Counted from the first letter of the stretch, positions 45,395 through 55,127 are shown. The stretch is DNA of 64,000 nt from Leptolyngbyaceae cyanobacterium CSU_1_3 (GCA_012034655.1 JAAUOZ010000004.1:1-64000); one strand, 5' to 3'. Notes: generated from the sequence alone by a model not told the origin. Numbers and translations are program-made.

Positions 45395-48142
45395 ATGCTT
45401 CAAGAATCGATTTCTTGTGTTAGCGATCGTGCCTACGACATCCTCCGCCTTGAATCTCAACCGCTGGATGCTATTTTTGCACCCAACACGATCGCGGTCA
45501 TTGGTGCAACCGAACGTCAGAGTAGTGTCGGACGAACAGTGCTCTGGAATCTGGTGAGCCATCCGTTTGGAGGGACGATTTATCCTGTCAATTTACAGCG
45601 AAAAAGTGTCTTGGGGATCAAAGCTTATCCCACGATCGCGAATGTTCCCGAAGCAATAGATCTCGCAATTATTGCGACTCCAGCATCCACAGTTCCAGGC
45701 ATTATTGGAGAGTGTGTGGATGTGGGAGTGAAGGGCGCGATCGTGCTTTCTGCGGGATTCAAAGAAGCGGGAATCTCAGGAGTCGAATTGGAGCACCAGA
45801 TTCAAGCACAGTTACAGCGTGGCAAATTAAGGCTAATTGGCCCAAACTGCTTAGGAGTCATGAATCCGCGTCTCGGTTTGAATGCCACGTTTGCAAATGC
45901 GGTGGCACAACCAGGGAGTGTCGGGTTTATTAGCCAGAGTGGAGCGCTCTGTAGTGCGATTCTTGACTGGAGCTTTCATGAGAATGTCGGTTTCAGTGCG
46001 TTCATTTCTGTTGGCTCAATGCTCAATGTCGGATGGGGAGATTTGATTGATTATTTGGGAGACGATCCGCACACTCAGAGTATTGTGATTTACATGGAGT
46101 CGATCGACAATGCCCGATCCTTTCTCTCTGCGGCGCGAGAAGTTGCTCTCACGAAGCCGATCATTGTGATGAAAGCAGGTCGTACCGAAGCTGCTGCCAA
46201 AGCTGCTACTTCACACACTGGAGCCTTAGCAGGCAGTGATGCGGTATTTGATGCAGCCCTAAAACGCTGTGGAGTTCTGCGAGTAAACAGCATCTCTGAC
46301 TTGTTTAATATGGCAGAAGTTTTATCCAAGCAGCCGCGCCCAAAAGGATCACGCTTGACCATGATTACGAATGCAGGTGGACTCGGCGTGATTGCGACAG
46401 ATGCCTTACTTGCGGGTGGGGGACAACTTGCAAATCTATCACCAGAAACTGAAGCGGCGTTGAATGCCTGTTTGCCGCCGCAGTGGAGTCATGGAAACCC
46501 GATCGACATTCTCGGTGATGCCACGCCCGATCGCTATGCCAAAACGCTAGAGATTGTTGCAAAAGATCCGAACAGTGATGGACTAATGGTGATTTTGACT
46601 CCACAAGCGATGTCAGATCCGACTCGCACCGCGAAACAACTAAAACCTTTCGCCAAATTAGGGAAGCCGATTCTCGCAAGTTGGATGGGTGATACCGAAG
46701 TTGAGGCGGGTGCGGAAATTTTGAATCAGGCCAGCATTCCGACCTTTCTCTATCCCGACACCGCAGTTCAATTGTTTAACTATCTATGGCGCTATAGCGA
46801 GAATCTACACGGACTGTATGAAACACCGATCGCAACTGCAACGACAACACCGAATCGAACAATTGCAGAAACGTTGATTCAGACGGTGAGAAGCACAGGA
46901 CGGACATTACTGACAGAGATTGAATCTAAGCAACTGCTGGCCGCGTATCACATTCCAGTGGTAGAAACCCGCATTGCAAACAGTGCTGAAGAAGCTGTTA
47001 CGATCGCAGATACGATCGGCTATCCCGTTGTGTTAAAGCTGCTCTCTAAAACAATCACTCATAAAACAGAGGTCGGAGGTGTGCAGTTAAATTTGAGGAC
47101 TGCTGCTGATGTTCGGGCTGCTTACACTGCAATTTTGACGACTGTCAAGGAGCGAGTCGGAGCGAGTCATTTTGCTGGAGTCACCGTTCAACCGATGATT
47201 CAGACACAAGGCTATGAATTGATCATTGGCAGTAACGTTGATCCGCAATTTGGGGCTGTGATTCTGTTTGGTTCTGGCGGACAGCTAGTAGAAGTATTTC
47301 ACGATCGTGCGCTTGCTCTCCCTCCGCTCAACACGACACTGGCGCGACGGATGATCGAACAGACTCAAATCTACAAGGCGCTTCAAGGTATTCGCGGCAG
47401 AAACGCGATCGACCTTCCGGCATTAGAACAACTCTTGGTACGGTTGAGCCAATTGATCATCGAACAACCTTGGATCAAAGAAATTGATATCAATCCGTTG
47501 TTAGCCTCGATCGGAGGTTCTGAGAGGCCGCTGATCGCGCTCGATGCCCGAATTGTTCTACAGCCTGCCGAACTTTGCAAAGATCAAGTTCCAAAGCCTG
47601 CGATTCGTCCCTATCCGATTCAATATATCTCTCGATGGACAATGCGAAATGGATCTGAAATTACCTTGCGTCCGATTTGTCCAGAAGATGAGCCACTCAT
47701 GGTTCAATTCCACAAAACACTATCAGAAGAAAGCGTTTATTTTCGCTACTTTCACTTGATCAAATTGAGTCACCGAACCGCACACGATCGTCTCACACGC
47801 CTTTGTTTCATCGACTACGATCGAGCAATGGCAATGGTTGCAGACGCTCAAAATCCTCAAACCGGAGCACATGAAATTTTCGCGGTTGCCCGTTTGACAA
47901 AGTTACACGGCACGACTGAAGCAGAATTTGCACTGTTAGTGAGCGATCGCTACCAATGCCAAGGATTAGGAACTCAATTGCTCAAACAATTACTCCAAGT
48001 CGGACGCAATGAGCATCTGAGCCATATTCATGCCGAAATTCTAGTCGAAAACTTAGCCATGCAGCAAGTCTGTAAAAAGCTAGGATTTCAAATCGATCAA
48101 GTGAGTGATCCTAAGATAGTGAAAGCGAAGATTAATCTGTAG
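45395..48142 (+). CDS. ADP-forming acyl/acetyl-CoA synthetase fused to a GNAT acetyltransferase
   Basis: The enzyme makes acetate and ATP from acetyl-CoA, giving energy in fermentation. Domain order: CoA-binding Rossmann ([19 protein letters not shown], about residues 31-49), succinyl-CoA-ligase-like ([14 protein letters not shown], phospho-His at about 270), ATP-grasp (about 500-740: [23 protein letters not shown]), and a C-terminal GNAT domain (about 755-915: [21 protein letters not shown]). The same fusion (Pat/PatZ) acetylates lysines of CoA-using enzymes, so it may also act as a regulator. It follows the USP gene in the fermentation island and complements PFL. Confidence 0.88.
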   Translation: MLQESISCVSDRAYDILRLESQPLDAIFAPNTIAVIGATERQSSVGRTVLWNLVSHPFGGTIYPVNLQRKSVLGIKAYPTIANVPEAIDLAIIATPASTVPGIIGECVDVGVKGAIVLSAGFKEAGISGVELEHQIQAQLQRGKLRLIGPNCLGVMNPRLGLNATFANAVAQPGSVGFISQSGALCSAILDWSFHENVGFSAFISVGSMLNVGWGDLIDYLGDDPHTQSIVIYMESIDNARSFLSAAREVALTKPIIVMKAGRTEAAAKAATSHTGALAGSDAVFDAALKRCGVLRVNSISDLFNMAEVLSKQPRPKGSRLTMITNAGGLGVIATDALLAGGGQLANLSPETEAALNACLPPQWSHGNPIDILGDATPDRYAKTLEIVAKDPNSDGLMVILTPQAMSDPTRTAKQLKPFAKLGKPILASWMGDTEVEAGAEILNQASIPTFLYPDTAVQLFNYLWRYSENLHGLYETPIATATTTPNRTIAETLIQTVRSTGRTLLTEIESKQLLAAYHIPVVETRIANSAEEAVTIADTIGYPVVLKLLSKTITHKTEVGGVQLNLRTAADVRAAYTAILTTVKERVGASHFAGVTVQPMIQTQGYELIIGSNVDPQFGAVILFGSGGQLVEVFHDRALALPPLNTTLARRMIEQTQIYKALQGIRGRNAIDLPALEQLLVRLSQLIIEQPWIKEIDINPLLASIGGSERPLIALDARIVLQPAELCKDQVPKPAIRPYPIQYISRWTMRNGSEITLRPICPEDEPLMVQFHKTLSEESVYFRYFHLIKLSHRTAHDRLTRLCFIDYDRAMAMVADAQNPQTGAHEIFAVARLTKLHGTTEAEFALLVSDRYQCQGLGTQLLKQLLQVGRNEHLSHIHAEILVENLAMQQVCKKLGFQIDQVSDPKIVKAKINL

Positions 48143-48255
48143 TCGTCTCTACTCAGCACTAAAGTGACTGAAGCTCTGCCGACGTATCAGAAGTTCCTTG
48201 CCATAAATCAAGTCAAATCCTTGCTGATTTTCTCCAATAGGCAAAGAAACATCAC

Positions 48256-48690
48256 CAGCCTGTTGCGATCGCGCTCCTAGACTTGAACCAATTTGGCAAC
48301 ATCAATCACCACTACGGTCATGATGCTGGAGATGCCGTTTTGCGGCAATTTGGGCAGCGACTGCGACAAGCTTTTCAAAGCGAGGATTTGGTGTCGCGTT
48401 GGGGCGGTGAGGAATTCGCGATCGGCATGTATGGGATGACGCAGGAGGAGGGCGTTCAACGGTTAAATGCAGTGCTAGATCTGCTTCAGCAAGAGCCGTT
48501 CACCATTTCTGACCCTGGTTCATTGAGTGTGACATTTTGTGCCGAAGTTGCCCAATATCCTGAAGATGGGCTGGAGGTACGATCGCTCTATCTTGCTGCT
48601 GCCGCTGCATTGGATCAAGCAAAACAGGCGGGTAGCAGTCCCATACGTTTAGCTCAACCTCAAAAAAGTTTAAGCATTTATGCCTCCTGA
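48256..48690 (+). pseudogene. orphan C-terminal half of a GGDEF diguanylate cyclase domain
   Basis: In frame, starting upstream of an ATG at 48283, the sequence reads VAIALLDLNQFGNINHHYGHDAGDAVLRQFG, then the signature WGGEEFAI, and ends with VTFCAEVAQYPEDG and a C-terminal helix. This is a nearly complete GGDEF fold, but the N-terminal half with the first strand and any sensor is absent. The signature WGGEEF would be catalytically competent (GGEEF), though without the missing strand the fold is probably not stable. A remnant of a multidomain PAS-GGDEF gene is the simplest explanation. Confidence 0.6.
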
Positions 48691-48835
48691 TCACAGTGAA
48701 TCTGTGAAGCAAATTTGTGTGGCACAAACTTGAATGCAACAGACACCAGTGAAGCATTCCTAACGGGAACGATCATGCCATAGAAGAACACTCAAAATGA
48801 AGTGAAATTGATGATTTGGAGCAAGGCAGCGAGCA

Positions 48836-48853
48836 ATCCTCACAAGTTCCTCA
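48836..48853 (+). promoter_or_regulatory. (A)TCCTCA-CAAG-TTCCTCA direct repeat upstream of pflB
   Basis: A near-perfect copy, 60 bases upstream of the pflB start, linking pyruvate formate-lyase to the regulon. Confidence 0.75.
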
Positions 48854-48913
48854 CCTTCTGGCGCTACAACAAGAAGTATCAGGAACTAGAGGTTAGATCG
48901 GGAGATTAGAGCA

Positions 48914-51144
48914 ATGTTGATGCAACAATGGCAAGGCTTTAACCCAGGCAATTGGATGAAGGAAATCGATGTTCGCAACTTCATCCAAACAAACTACACC
49001 CCATACACTGGAGATGAGTTGTTTCTTGTCAATGCTACTGAGCGCACTCAACAACTTTGGGATCACGTCAAAGATCTCATGAAACTGGAGCGAGAGAAAG
49101 GAATATTAGATGTTGATACGGAGATCGTTTCAACCATCACGGCTCACTCTCCTGGCTACATCGACTCCACCCTCGAACAAATCGTCGGATTGCAGACCGA
49201 TCGCCCCCTGAAACGAGCAATCATGCCATTCGGCGGGATTCGGGTTGTGAAAGCGTCACTAGAAGCTTACGGCTATCACCTTGATCCGAACACTGAAGCC
49301 ATCTTCACTCACTATCGAAAAACCCATAATGATGGTGTGTTTGATGCCTACACTCAAGAAATGTGCCTCGCCCGACATTCTGGAATTATTACAGGCTTGC
49401 CAGATGCCTATGGTCGAGGTCGCATTATTGGCGACTATCGGCGAGTGGCACTCTATGGAGTCGATCGCTTAGTTGAAGATAAGAAAGCCCAACTCGAATC
49501 ATTAGAAGTGGATGCTGTGGATGAGCCTATGATTCGCTTACGGGAAGAAATCGCCGAGCAGATTCGGGCGCTGTTTGAACTGAAGGAAATGGCGACTCGT
49601 TATGGCTTTGATATCAGCCAGCCTGCCCAGACGGCAAAAGAAGCGGTGCAGTGGCTCTATTTTGCCTATCTCGGTGCTGTGAAAGAGCAAAACGGGGCAG
49701 CCATGTCGATCGGGCGCATTTCCACATTCCTCGATATTTATTTTGAGCGCGATCGCGCCCAAAACACCACGACCGAATCCGAACTTCAGGAGTTGATCGA
49801 CCATCTCGTCATGAAACTGCGATGGTACGATTTCTCAGAACTCCGGACTATAACGAACTCTTTTCTGGCGATCCGACCTGGGTGACAGAATGCATTGGAG
49901 GCGTGGGAGAAGATGGTCGCCCATTGGTGACCAGGAATAGTTTTCGCATTTTGCAAACACTCTACAATCTTGGCTCTGCACCAGAACCAAACTTAACGGT
50001 GCTGTGGTCAGAGCGGTTGCCCAGAGCATTCAAAGAATTCTGTACGAAAACGTCGATCGCAACCAGTTCGATTCAGTATGAAAACGATGATTTGATGCGT
50101 CCGTATTGGGGCGATGACTATGCGATCGCGTGTTGCGTTTCGGCTATGAGAATTGGCAAACAAATGCAGTTCTTTGGCGCACGAGTCAACCTGGCAAAAT
50201 GCCTGCTCTACGCTATCAATGGTGGGAAAGATGAAAAATCAGAAGAGCAGATTGCCCCGCCCTTCGCACCTGTCACGACAGACGTTCTGAATTATGACGA
50301 TGTAATGGCGAAGTTAGCGCCAATGATGGCATGGCTAGCAAAGACTTACATCAATACGCTCAATGTTATCCACTCCATGCATGACAAGTATTGCTATGAA
50401 CGATTAGAAATGGCATTACACGATCGAGATGTGTTCCGCACTATGGCCTGTGGGATTGCTGGTCTATCGGTTGTAGCAGATTCGCTCTCTGCTATTAAAC
50501 ACGCAAAAGTGAGTGTGATTCGGAATGCTCAAGGTCTTGCCGTAGATTACAACATTGAAGGTGATTTTCCCAAGTACGGCAACAATGACGATCGTGCAGA
50601 TGAGATCGCAGTACACCTGGTAAAAACCTTCATGGCGGAATTGCGAAAACACAAACCCTACCGCAACGCAGTCCCCACTCAATCGGTTTTGACCATTACC
50701 TCAAATGTGGTGTATGGCAAGAAAACAGGCAGTACACCGGACGGTCGTAAAGCTGGAGAACCGTTTGCACCGGGCGCGAATCCAATGCATGGACGTGATA
50801 CCAAGGGCGCGATCGCTTCTCTGGCATCCGTGGCAAAAATTCCTTACAAGGAGGCGCAAGATGGCATCTCAAACACATTCTCCATTGTTCCATCCGCTCT
50901 GGGTCGAAATGATCGCGATCGTATTAGCAACCTGGTTGGCTTACTGGATGGCTATTTCCGTGATGATGGACATCACCTCAACATCAATGTCATGAATCGT
51001 GAAACGCTCCTAGATGCGATGGATCATCCAGAACTCTATCCCCAACTGACGATTCGCGTATCGGGCTATGCAGTGAACTTTATCAAGCTAACGCACGAAC
51101 AACAGTTAGACGTGATTAAGCGAACGTTCCACGATCGGTTTTAG
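48914..51144 (+). pseudogene. pflB: pyruvate formate-lyase, frameshifted
   Basis: PFL cleaves pyruvate with CoA to acetyl-CoA and formate. The first part starts MLMQQWQGFNPGNW and the frame continues to 49885, but after DHLVMKLR the family sequence ([23 protein letters not shown]) is in another frame, open from 49822 to 51144. One added base at about 49820 would restore the gene. Motifs present are the catalytic cysteine pair ([12 protein letters not shown]) and the glycine-radical loop (RVSGYAVNF) at the end. It is followed by the activase gene 13 bases later. Downstream the fermentation partners are AdhE and the ADP-forming synthetase. Confidence 0.88.
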
Positions 51145-51157
51145 AGAGGTTCGGTAA

Positions 51158-51919
51158 ATGATGAACCATTCCAATACGCGGGTTGATGCCACTTCTTTAG
51201 GTTATATTCACTCGATCGACACCTGCGGGGCGGTCGATGGTCCAGGTCTACGCATTGTGATTTTCACAGCAGGTTGTCCGTTGCGTTGTCTTTATTGTTG
51301 TAATCCAGATTGTCGATATTTAGAAAATGGCAAACTCACCACCGTTGACGAGTTGATTGACGAAATCCAGAAGTATCGATCGTACATCGAGGCCTCTGGC
51401 GGCGGCGTGACGATCAGTGGTGGAGAGCCTCTGTTTCAGCCGCAATTTGTCCGCGAACTCTTGCGGCGCTGCAAGGCATTAGGAATTCACACTGCCCTCG
51501 ACACCTCTGGATTTTGCGACTTGAGTACAGCTCAATCAGTGTTAGAATTCGTCGATCTCGTGCTGCTCGACATCAAATCGTTTGAGCCTGCGACCTATCA
51601 GAAAGTGACTGGCGTTGATCTCGCGCCCACCTTAGCCTTAGCCAACTACCTCAACCAAATTCATAAACCCACCTGGATTCGATTTGTATTAGTTCCAGAG
51701 TTAACCGACCAGCCTTCTAACATTGAAGGTTTAGCCAATTTCCTTGCACCACTCACCAACATTGAAAAAGTAGATGTCTTGCCCTTTCACAAAATGGGGG
51801 AGTACAAATGGCAAGAGCTTGGCTACGAATACACGCTCAAAGAGACCCCGATTCCAACTGCTGAGCAATTGCAAAGCGCGATCGCAGTGTTCAAAAGTCG
51901 AGGCTTGAGCGTGGAGTAG
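51158..51919 (+). CDS. pflA: pyruvate formate-lyase activating enzyme (radical SAM)
   Basis: This radical-SAM activase makes the glycyl radical of PFL. The 4Fe-4S motif is in TAGCPLRCLYCCNPDC (CxxxCxxC) and the family signature is GGGVTISGGEPLFQPQF. Length (253) is typical. It is intact, although its substrate gene is frameshifted, which argues that the pflB indel is recent or an artefact. It lies 13 bases downstream of pflB in the same operon. Confidence 0.9.
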   Translation: MMNHSNTRVDATSLGYIHSIDTCGAVDGPGLRIVIFTAGCPLRCLYCCNPDCRYLENGKLTTVDELIDEIQKYRSYIEASGGGVTISGGEPLFQPQFVRELLRRCKALGIHTALDTSGFCDLSTAQSVLEFVDLVLLDIKSFEPATYQKVTGVDLAPTLALANYLNQIHKPTWIRFVLVPELTDQPSNIEGLANFLAPLTNIEKVDVLPFHKMGEYKWQELGYEYTLKETPIPTAEQLQSAIAVFKSRGLSVE

Positions 51920-51952
51920 CAATCTCTATAGCAATCCTACAACGGTTATTGA

Positions 51953-52381
51953 ATGACTAAGCCACAATCTGCTAGCCTGAGCAAGTTCCTAAAGTCTGTC
52001 GGCCCGCTTAATTATCGATCGCATCACCGTTTCTTGCTCATCGGTGTAATCGGACGTGCGCTCTGGATAAAACGCAGGCGGCTGACCGAATCGGCTCTAG
52101 GCTATCGCTTGGTTGTGGCAGACTACTCTCAGATTGAACTGCGGGCGGCAGCAGAACGGAGTGGCGATCGCCGCATGATTGAGGCATACCAGAATGATGA
52201 AGACTTGCACCGACTAACCGCTGCCCTGATTGCTGATAAATCGTTGGATCAAGTTGAGAAATCGGAGCGACAGGCAGCCAAAGCCATCAATTTTGGGCTG
52301 ATCTATGCGATGGGTGCTAAAGCTGAGTACGCCTACAACAACTTTCATTGTAGGAGTTGTGGCTCAAATTTGTCGAGGTAG
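51953..52381 (+). pseudogene. fragment of family A DNA polymerase (polA-like)
   Basis: Two polymerase A motifs are visible: LVVADYSQIELRAAAERSGD (motif A, catalytic Asp) and RQAAKAINFGLIYAMGA (motif B, O-helix). The N-terminal 35 residues do not resemble the family, and the frame ends 20 codons after motif B (NNFHCRSCGSNLSR), so palm motif C is missing. It is a relic of a full DNA polymerase I gene, possibly of plasmid or phage type. It lies directly upstream of the Cmr CRISPR operon (33 bases to Cmr1). Confidence 0.7.
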
Positions 52382-52414
52382 GCTATAGTCGGCAAGGTGC
52401 GCTGCTTAGGAAAA

Positions 52415-53581
52415 ATGGAAATTAACATTAAGGCATTAACTCCCCTCTGGACTGGCGGCGTGGAATCTGGCAAGTGCGATCGCATCCACGAAACGGGCAT
52501 CCTCGGCAGCCTGCGCTGGTGGATGGAAGTGCTGGTACGGGGAATGGGAGGCAATGTTTGCGATCCAACTGAGCAAAAATGTTCTTACAAAAACGGACTT
52601 TGCGAGGTCTGCAAAATTTTCGGCGCAGAAGGTCAGAAACGCCGATTTCGGTTAGAAGTGGTTCAGGATAACACCAAACCTGACAAAAATGTCTCACCAA
52701 AAATCGAGCTTCAGCCTTATCAATACCAATACAAAGATCAACAAGGTCGAGAAAAAACTGGAACTCGCACACCAACTTGGTATTTCCCTCAAAATGAGGA
52801 AGATAAGCCGAGATCAAGCACCTTCACTGTTCAGATTCAAAGTCTGCATCCAAACTTTACGCCAGAAGTTATCGGTGGATTAATTCAATTCATCGCTGAT
52901 TGGTCGGCATTGGGAGCGCGACCTCAAATGGGTTTTGGTGTAATACAGGTAGAGGGAAGTCGCATTGATACGCAACCCCTCCATGACTGGCTCGTAACCA
53001 CAGCCGGAAGTGATACTTACTCAGACCTGCCTTCGTTACAGAACATCTTTCTGGCAAAGATCCAACCCAAAGCCTCAACTCCTCCGTTTAAGGAGCAAGA
53101 CACCTTCAATTTGAAGTACGACCTTCGCAAGCTTTTTAGAACAGATGTAGAAGCTAACGATGGGAAGGACGGAGATGGGAAGTCACGTCCTAAGAAAAAG
53201 GATAGAGATAAAGACTTACGCCACTTCATCATGGGTGCAGTATCGGACGATAAGAACAATAAAAGAGATGATAAGACGGAAGATAAAAGCATGGCTGCCA
53301 AGATCAAAATCTCCCGCCCTTACAATGAAAATGGAACCACGGTAATGCGTGTTTGGGGCTGGATTCCTAAGGAAGATGATTGTAAAAAAGATCTATATAA
53401 AAATGGTTGGAACAGAGAAAAGGTCGTAGAGGTTATTTATCAATATCTGACAGCAAACTATACCTTGCACGATTGGTGTGAAATGAGTTTAACGAGAGAT
53501 ACCGAAGCAAAGAATATCAGTGACGCAAAGGTATTTCTGCATAGTCTATTGAAATTGCAGGAGACCAGCGATGCAGTATGA
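52415..53581 (+). CDS. cmr1: type III-B CRISPR RAMP protein Cmr1
   Basis: A subunit of the Cmr effector complex that binds the target-RNA end of the crRNA-target duplex. It opens MEINIKALTPLWTGGVESG and continues RIHETGILGSLRWWMEVLVRG, the Cmr1 N-terminal RAMP signature, with a Cys pair in KCSYKNGLCEVCKIFG. The middle has a charged low-complexity insert (about residues 245-300). ATG at 52415 after AGGAAAA. It overlaps the following RAMP gene by 11 bases. Confidence 0.85.
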   Translation: MEINIKALTPLWTGGVESGKCDRIHETGILGSLRWWMEVLVRGMGGNVCDPTEQKCSYKNGLCEVCKIFGAEGQKRRFRLEVVQDNTKPDKNVSPKIELQPYQYQYKDQQGREKTGTRTPTWYFPQNEEDKPRSSTFTVQIQSLHPNFTPEVIGGLIQFIADWSALGARPQMGFGVIQVEGSRIDTQPLHDWLVTTAGSDTYSDLPSLQNIFLAKIQPKASTPPFKEQDTFNLKYDLRKLFRTDVEANDGKDGDGKSRPKKKDRDKDLRHFIMGAVSDDKNNKRDDKTEDKSMAAKIKISRPYNENGTTVMRVWGWIPKEDDCKKDLYKNGWNREKVVEVIYQYLTANYTLHDWCEMSLTRDTEAKNISDAKVFLHSLLKLQETSDAV

Positions 53582-54770
53582 CTACTATGCCTTTCGGAGA
53601 GAGCAGTTGGGTGATCCGCTGAATGAACTTGAGCAAGCAAAGCAACAAAAGGATAAAAATGCCCGTAACCAAGCAATAGAGCAAGCTGCTAAAAAAGCGA
53701 TTCAGCTTGAACCTCATCTATCCTATCTGTGGTACGAAGCTCAAGGTTCTGAACTCAAAAATCCCATTCGCGATGCTTGGCAAAAACGCTTGACTGCCAA
53801 CTCTATTCCAAGTGAATTTCAATTTCTGCCAAAACTCTCTGACCTCGATCGCCTTCCCTCTCTCAGTTTTATGCTACGGGTTCCTTTCAAACTGCGGAAA
53901 CCCTACCTGAGCAAAGACGATCGCACCTTTCACCTGCTCGATAACCCCGTCCGCAAAGACAAGGTGTTTCAAACTCCAATGGTTGCCTCAACCAGTTGGA
54001 AAGGGGCATTACGCGCAACATTATGGCAATTAGGGTATCAAGAGAACAATGAACAAATAATTCGTCTCTTTGGTAATGAGCGTGAGGAAGAAAATCATGA
54101 AAATCTGCAATCAGGACGACTCTATTTTTACCCAACTTTCTTCAGCAATATTGATGAGAAAGAACGGCTGGAAGTGATTAACCCGCACGATCGCGCAAAA
54201 GGTACATCCAAACGAGGTCCTATCCCACTGGAGTGTGTTCCAGTGGGAGCAACGGGCGAACTGGTGATTCTCTATGTTCCCTTTGTCCAAGTTGGGAAGG
54301 AGGAAAAGGAGGAAATTGCTCAAGATCTGGAATTGGCTGCTAAAGGAGTAGAAGTCATGCTCACGGTCTATGGCTTTGGAGCCAAGACCAGTAGCGGTTT
54401 TGGGGTTGCAGAGTTAAACGGCAAAATAGAATTTGGGATTCGAGCAGATTGGTCGTGTTTAGAGGAAATTTCAACTTCAAACCAAAAGCTGGAATTTTTG
54501 AATGACGATGGAACTTTGAAGCAAGAATTTCTGAATCCTGACGGCAGTTTGAAAACTGAAAAACAATACAAGACTTTTCTGCAAGGTCAAGGAAGAACGC
54601 ATAACAAAAAACTACATCAAGATGCTAAAAAATGGTGGGAAACTAAAAATGATAAGCCTGAATTACCGGAGTCATTTAAAAAGAGAGAGTTTATATCATT
54701 TGAATCCCTGATAACAACAGCAGAGGAATGTTGCAACCAACAGATTAAAGGAGGTATAAGCGATGCTTGA
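53571..54770 (+). CDS. RAMP protein, Cmr6-like
   Basis: A Cmr-complex RAMP subunit. The N-terminal 90 residues are helical and charged. Then SFMLRVPFKLRKPYLS, VASTSWKGALRATLWQLG (RAMP glycine/basic loop), then RLFGNEREEENHENLQSGRLYFYPTFF, EVINPHDRAKGTSKRGPIPLE, and a late GFGAKTSSGFGVAEL. Order and wording match Cmr6 (loop, FG, G.L.FFPA, NPH, PIP), although length and the N-terminal extension are unusual. It overlaps Cmr1 by 11 and the nucleotidyltransferase by 8 bases. A Cmr3 identity is less likely. Confidence 0.65.
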   Translation: MQYDYYAFRREQLGDPLNELEQAKQQKDKNARNQAIEQAAKKAIQLEPHLSYLWYEAQGSELKNPIRDAWQKRLTANSIPSEFQFLPKLSDLDRLPSLSFMLRVPFKLRKPYLSKDDRTFHLLDNPVRKDKVFQTPMVASTSWKGALRATLWQLGYQENNEQIIRLFGNEREEENHENLQSGRLYFYPTFFSNIDEKERLEVINPHDRAKGTSKRGPIPLECVPVGATGELVILYVPFVQVGKEEKEEIAQDLELAAKGVEVMLTVYGFGAKTSSGFGVAELNGKIEFGIRADWSCLEEISTSNQKLEFLNDDGTLKQEFLNPDGSLKTEKQYKTFLQGQGRTHNKKLHQDAKKWWETKNDKPELPESFKKREFISFESLITTAEECCNQQIKGGISDA

Positions 54771-55125
54771 ATTAGATTCAGACGAATCTATAAAATTGGC
54801 GATCGCCCTCCCAATTGATACCATTCAAGCCTTCTGTCAACGCTGGCAAATTGCAGAACTGGCAGTATTTGGCTCGATTTTGCGCGATGATTTTCATCTC
54901 GATAGCGATGTTGATTTCTTATATGTCCTTGAGCCGAATACACATTGGAAATTGAGTGATCTGATCCATGCTGAGGAAGAATTGACTCAATTGCTGGGTA
55001 GAAAAGTTGATTTAGTCGGAAAAGCCAGCATTGAACAAAGTCACAACTGGCTGCGAAAACGCAACATTCTTTCATCAGCAAGGGTGATTTATGGCGGGAC
55101 TCTTGGTTATTCAAATAGAGGTTAA
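54763..55125 (+). CDS. MNT-fold nucleotidyltransferase embedded in the Cmr operon
   Basis: A 120-residue minimal nucleotidyltransferase like the antitoxin MntA. Motif FGS (Gly37, Ser38), then DSDVDFLYVL with Asp49 and Asp51 (GSx10DxD), and a third acidic residue Asp83 in LGRKVDLVGKAS: all three metal-binding positions are present, so it should be active. MntA adenylylates a partner HEPN toxin, but no HEPN protein is adjacent. It overlaps the Cmr6-like gene by 8 bases and ends 2 bases before the Cas10 start, so it is co-translated with the effector. A role in modifying a subunit, a nucleotide signal or a linked toxin elsewhere is possible. Confidence 0.85.
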   Translation: MLELDSDESIKLAIALPIDTIQAFCQRWQIAELAVFGSILRDDFHLDSDVDFLYVLEPNTHWKLSDLIHAEEELTQLLGRKVDLVGKASIEQSHNWLRKRNILSSARVIYGGTLGYSNRG

Positions 55126-55127
55126 GC

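Larger units (their letters stand above)
48143..48913. other. intergenic region with orphan GGDEF remnant and pflB promoter site
   Basis: The first 100 bases after the synthetase gene show nothing. Then comes a GGDEF half (see next entry), and at the right end the direct-repeat site of pflB. Confidence 0.5.

Noticed and set aside
54763-55125. Reading the nucleotidyltransferase as half of a HEPN-MNT toxin-antitoxin pair inserted by chance
   Set aside because: No HEPN gene is adjacent and the overlaps with both effector genes point to integration into the operon; kept as an alternative only.
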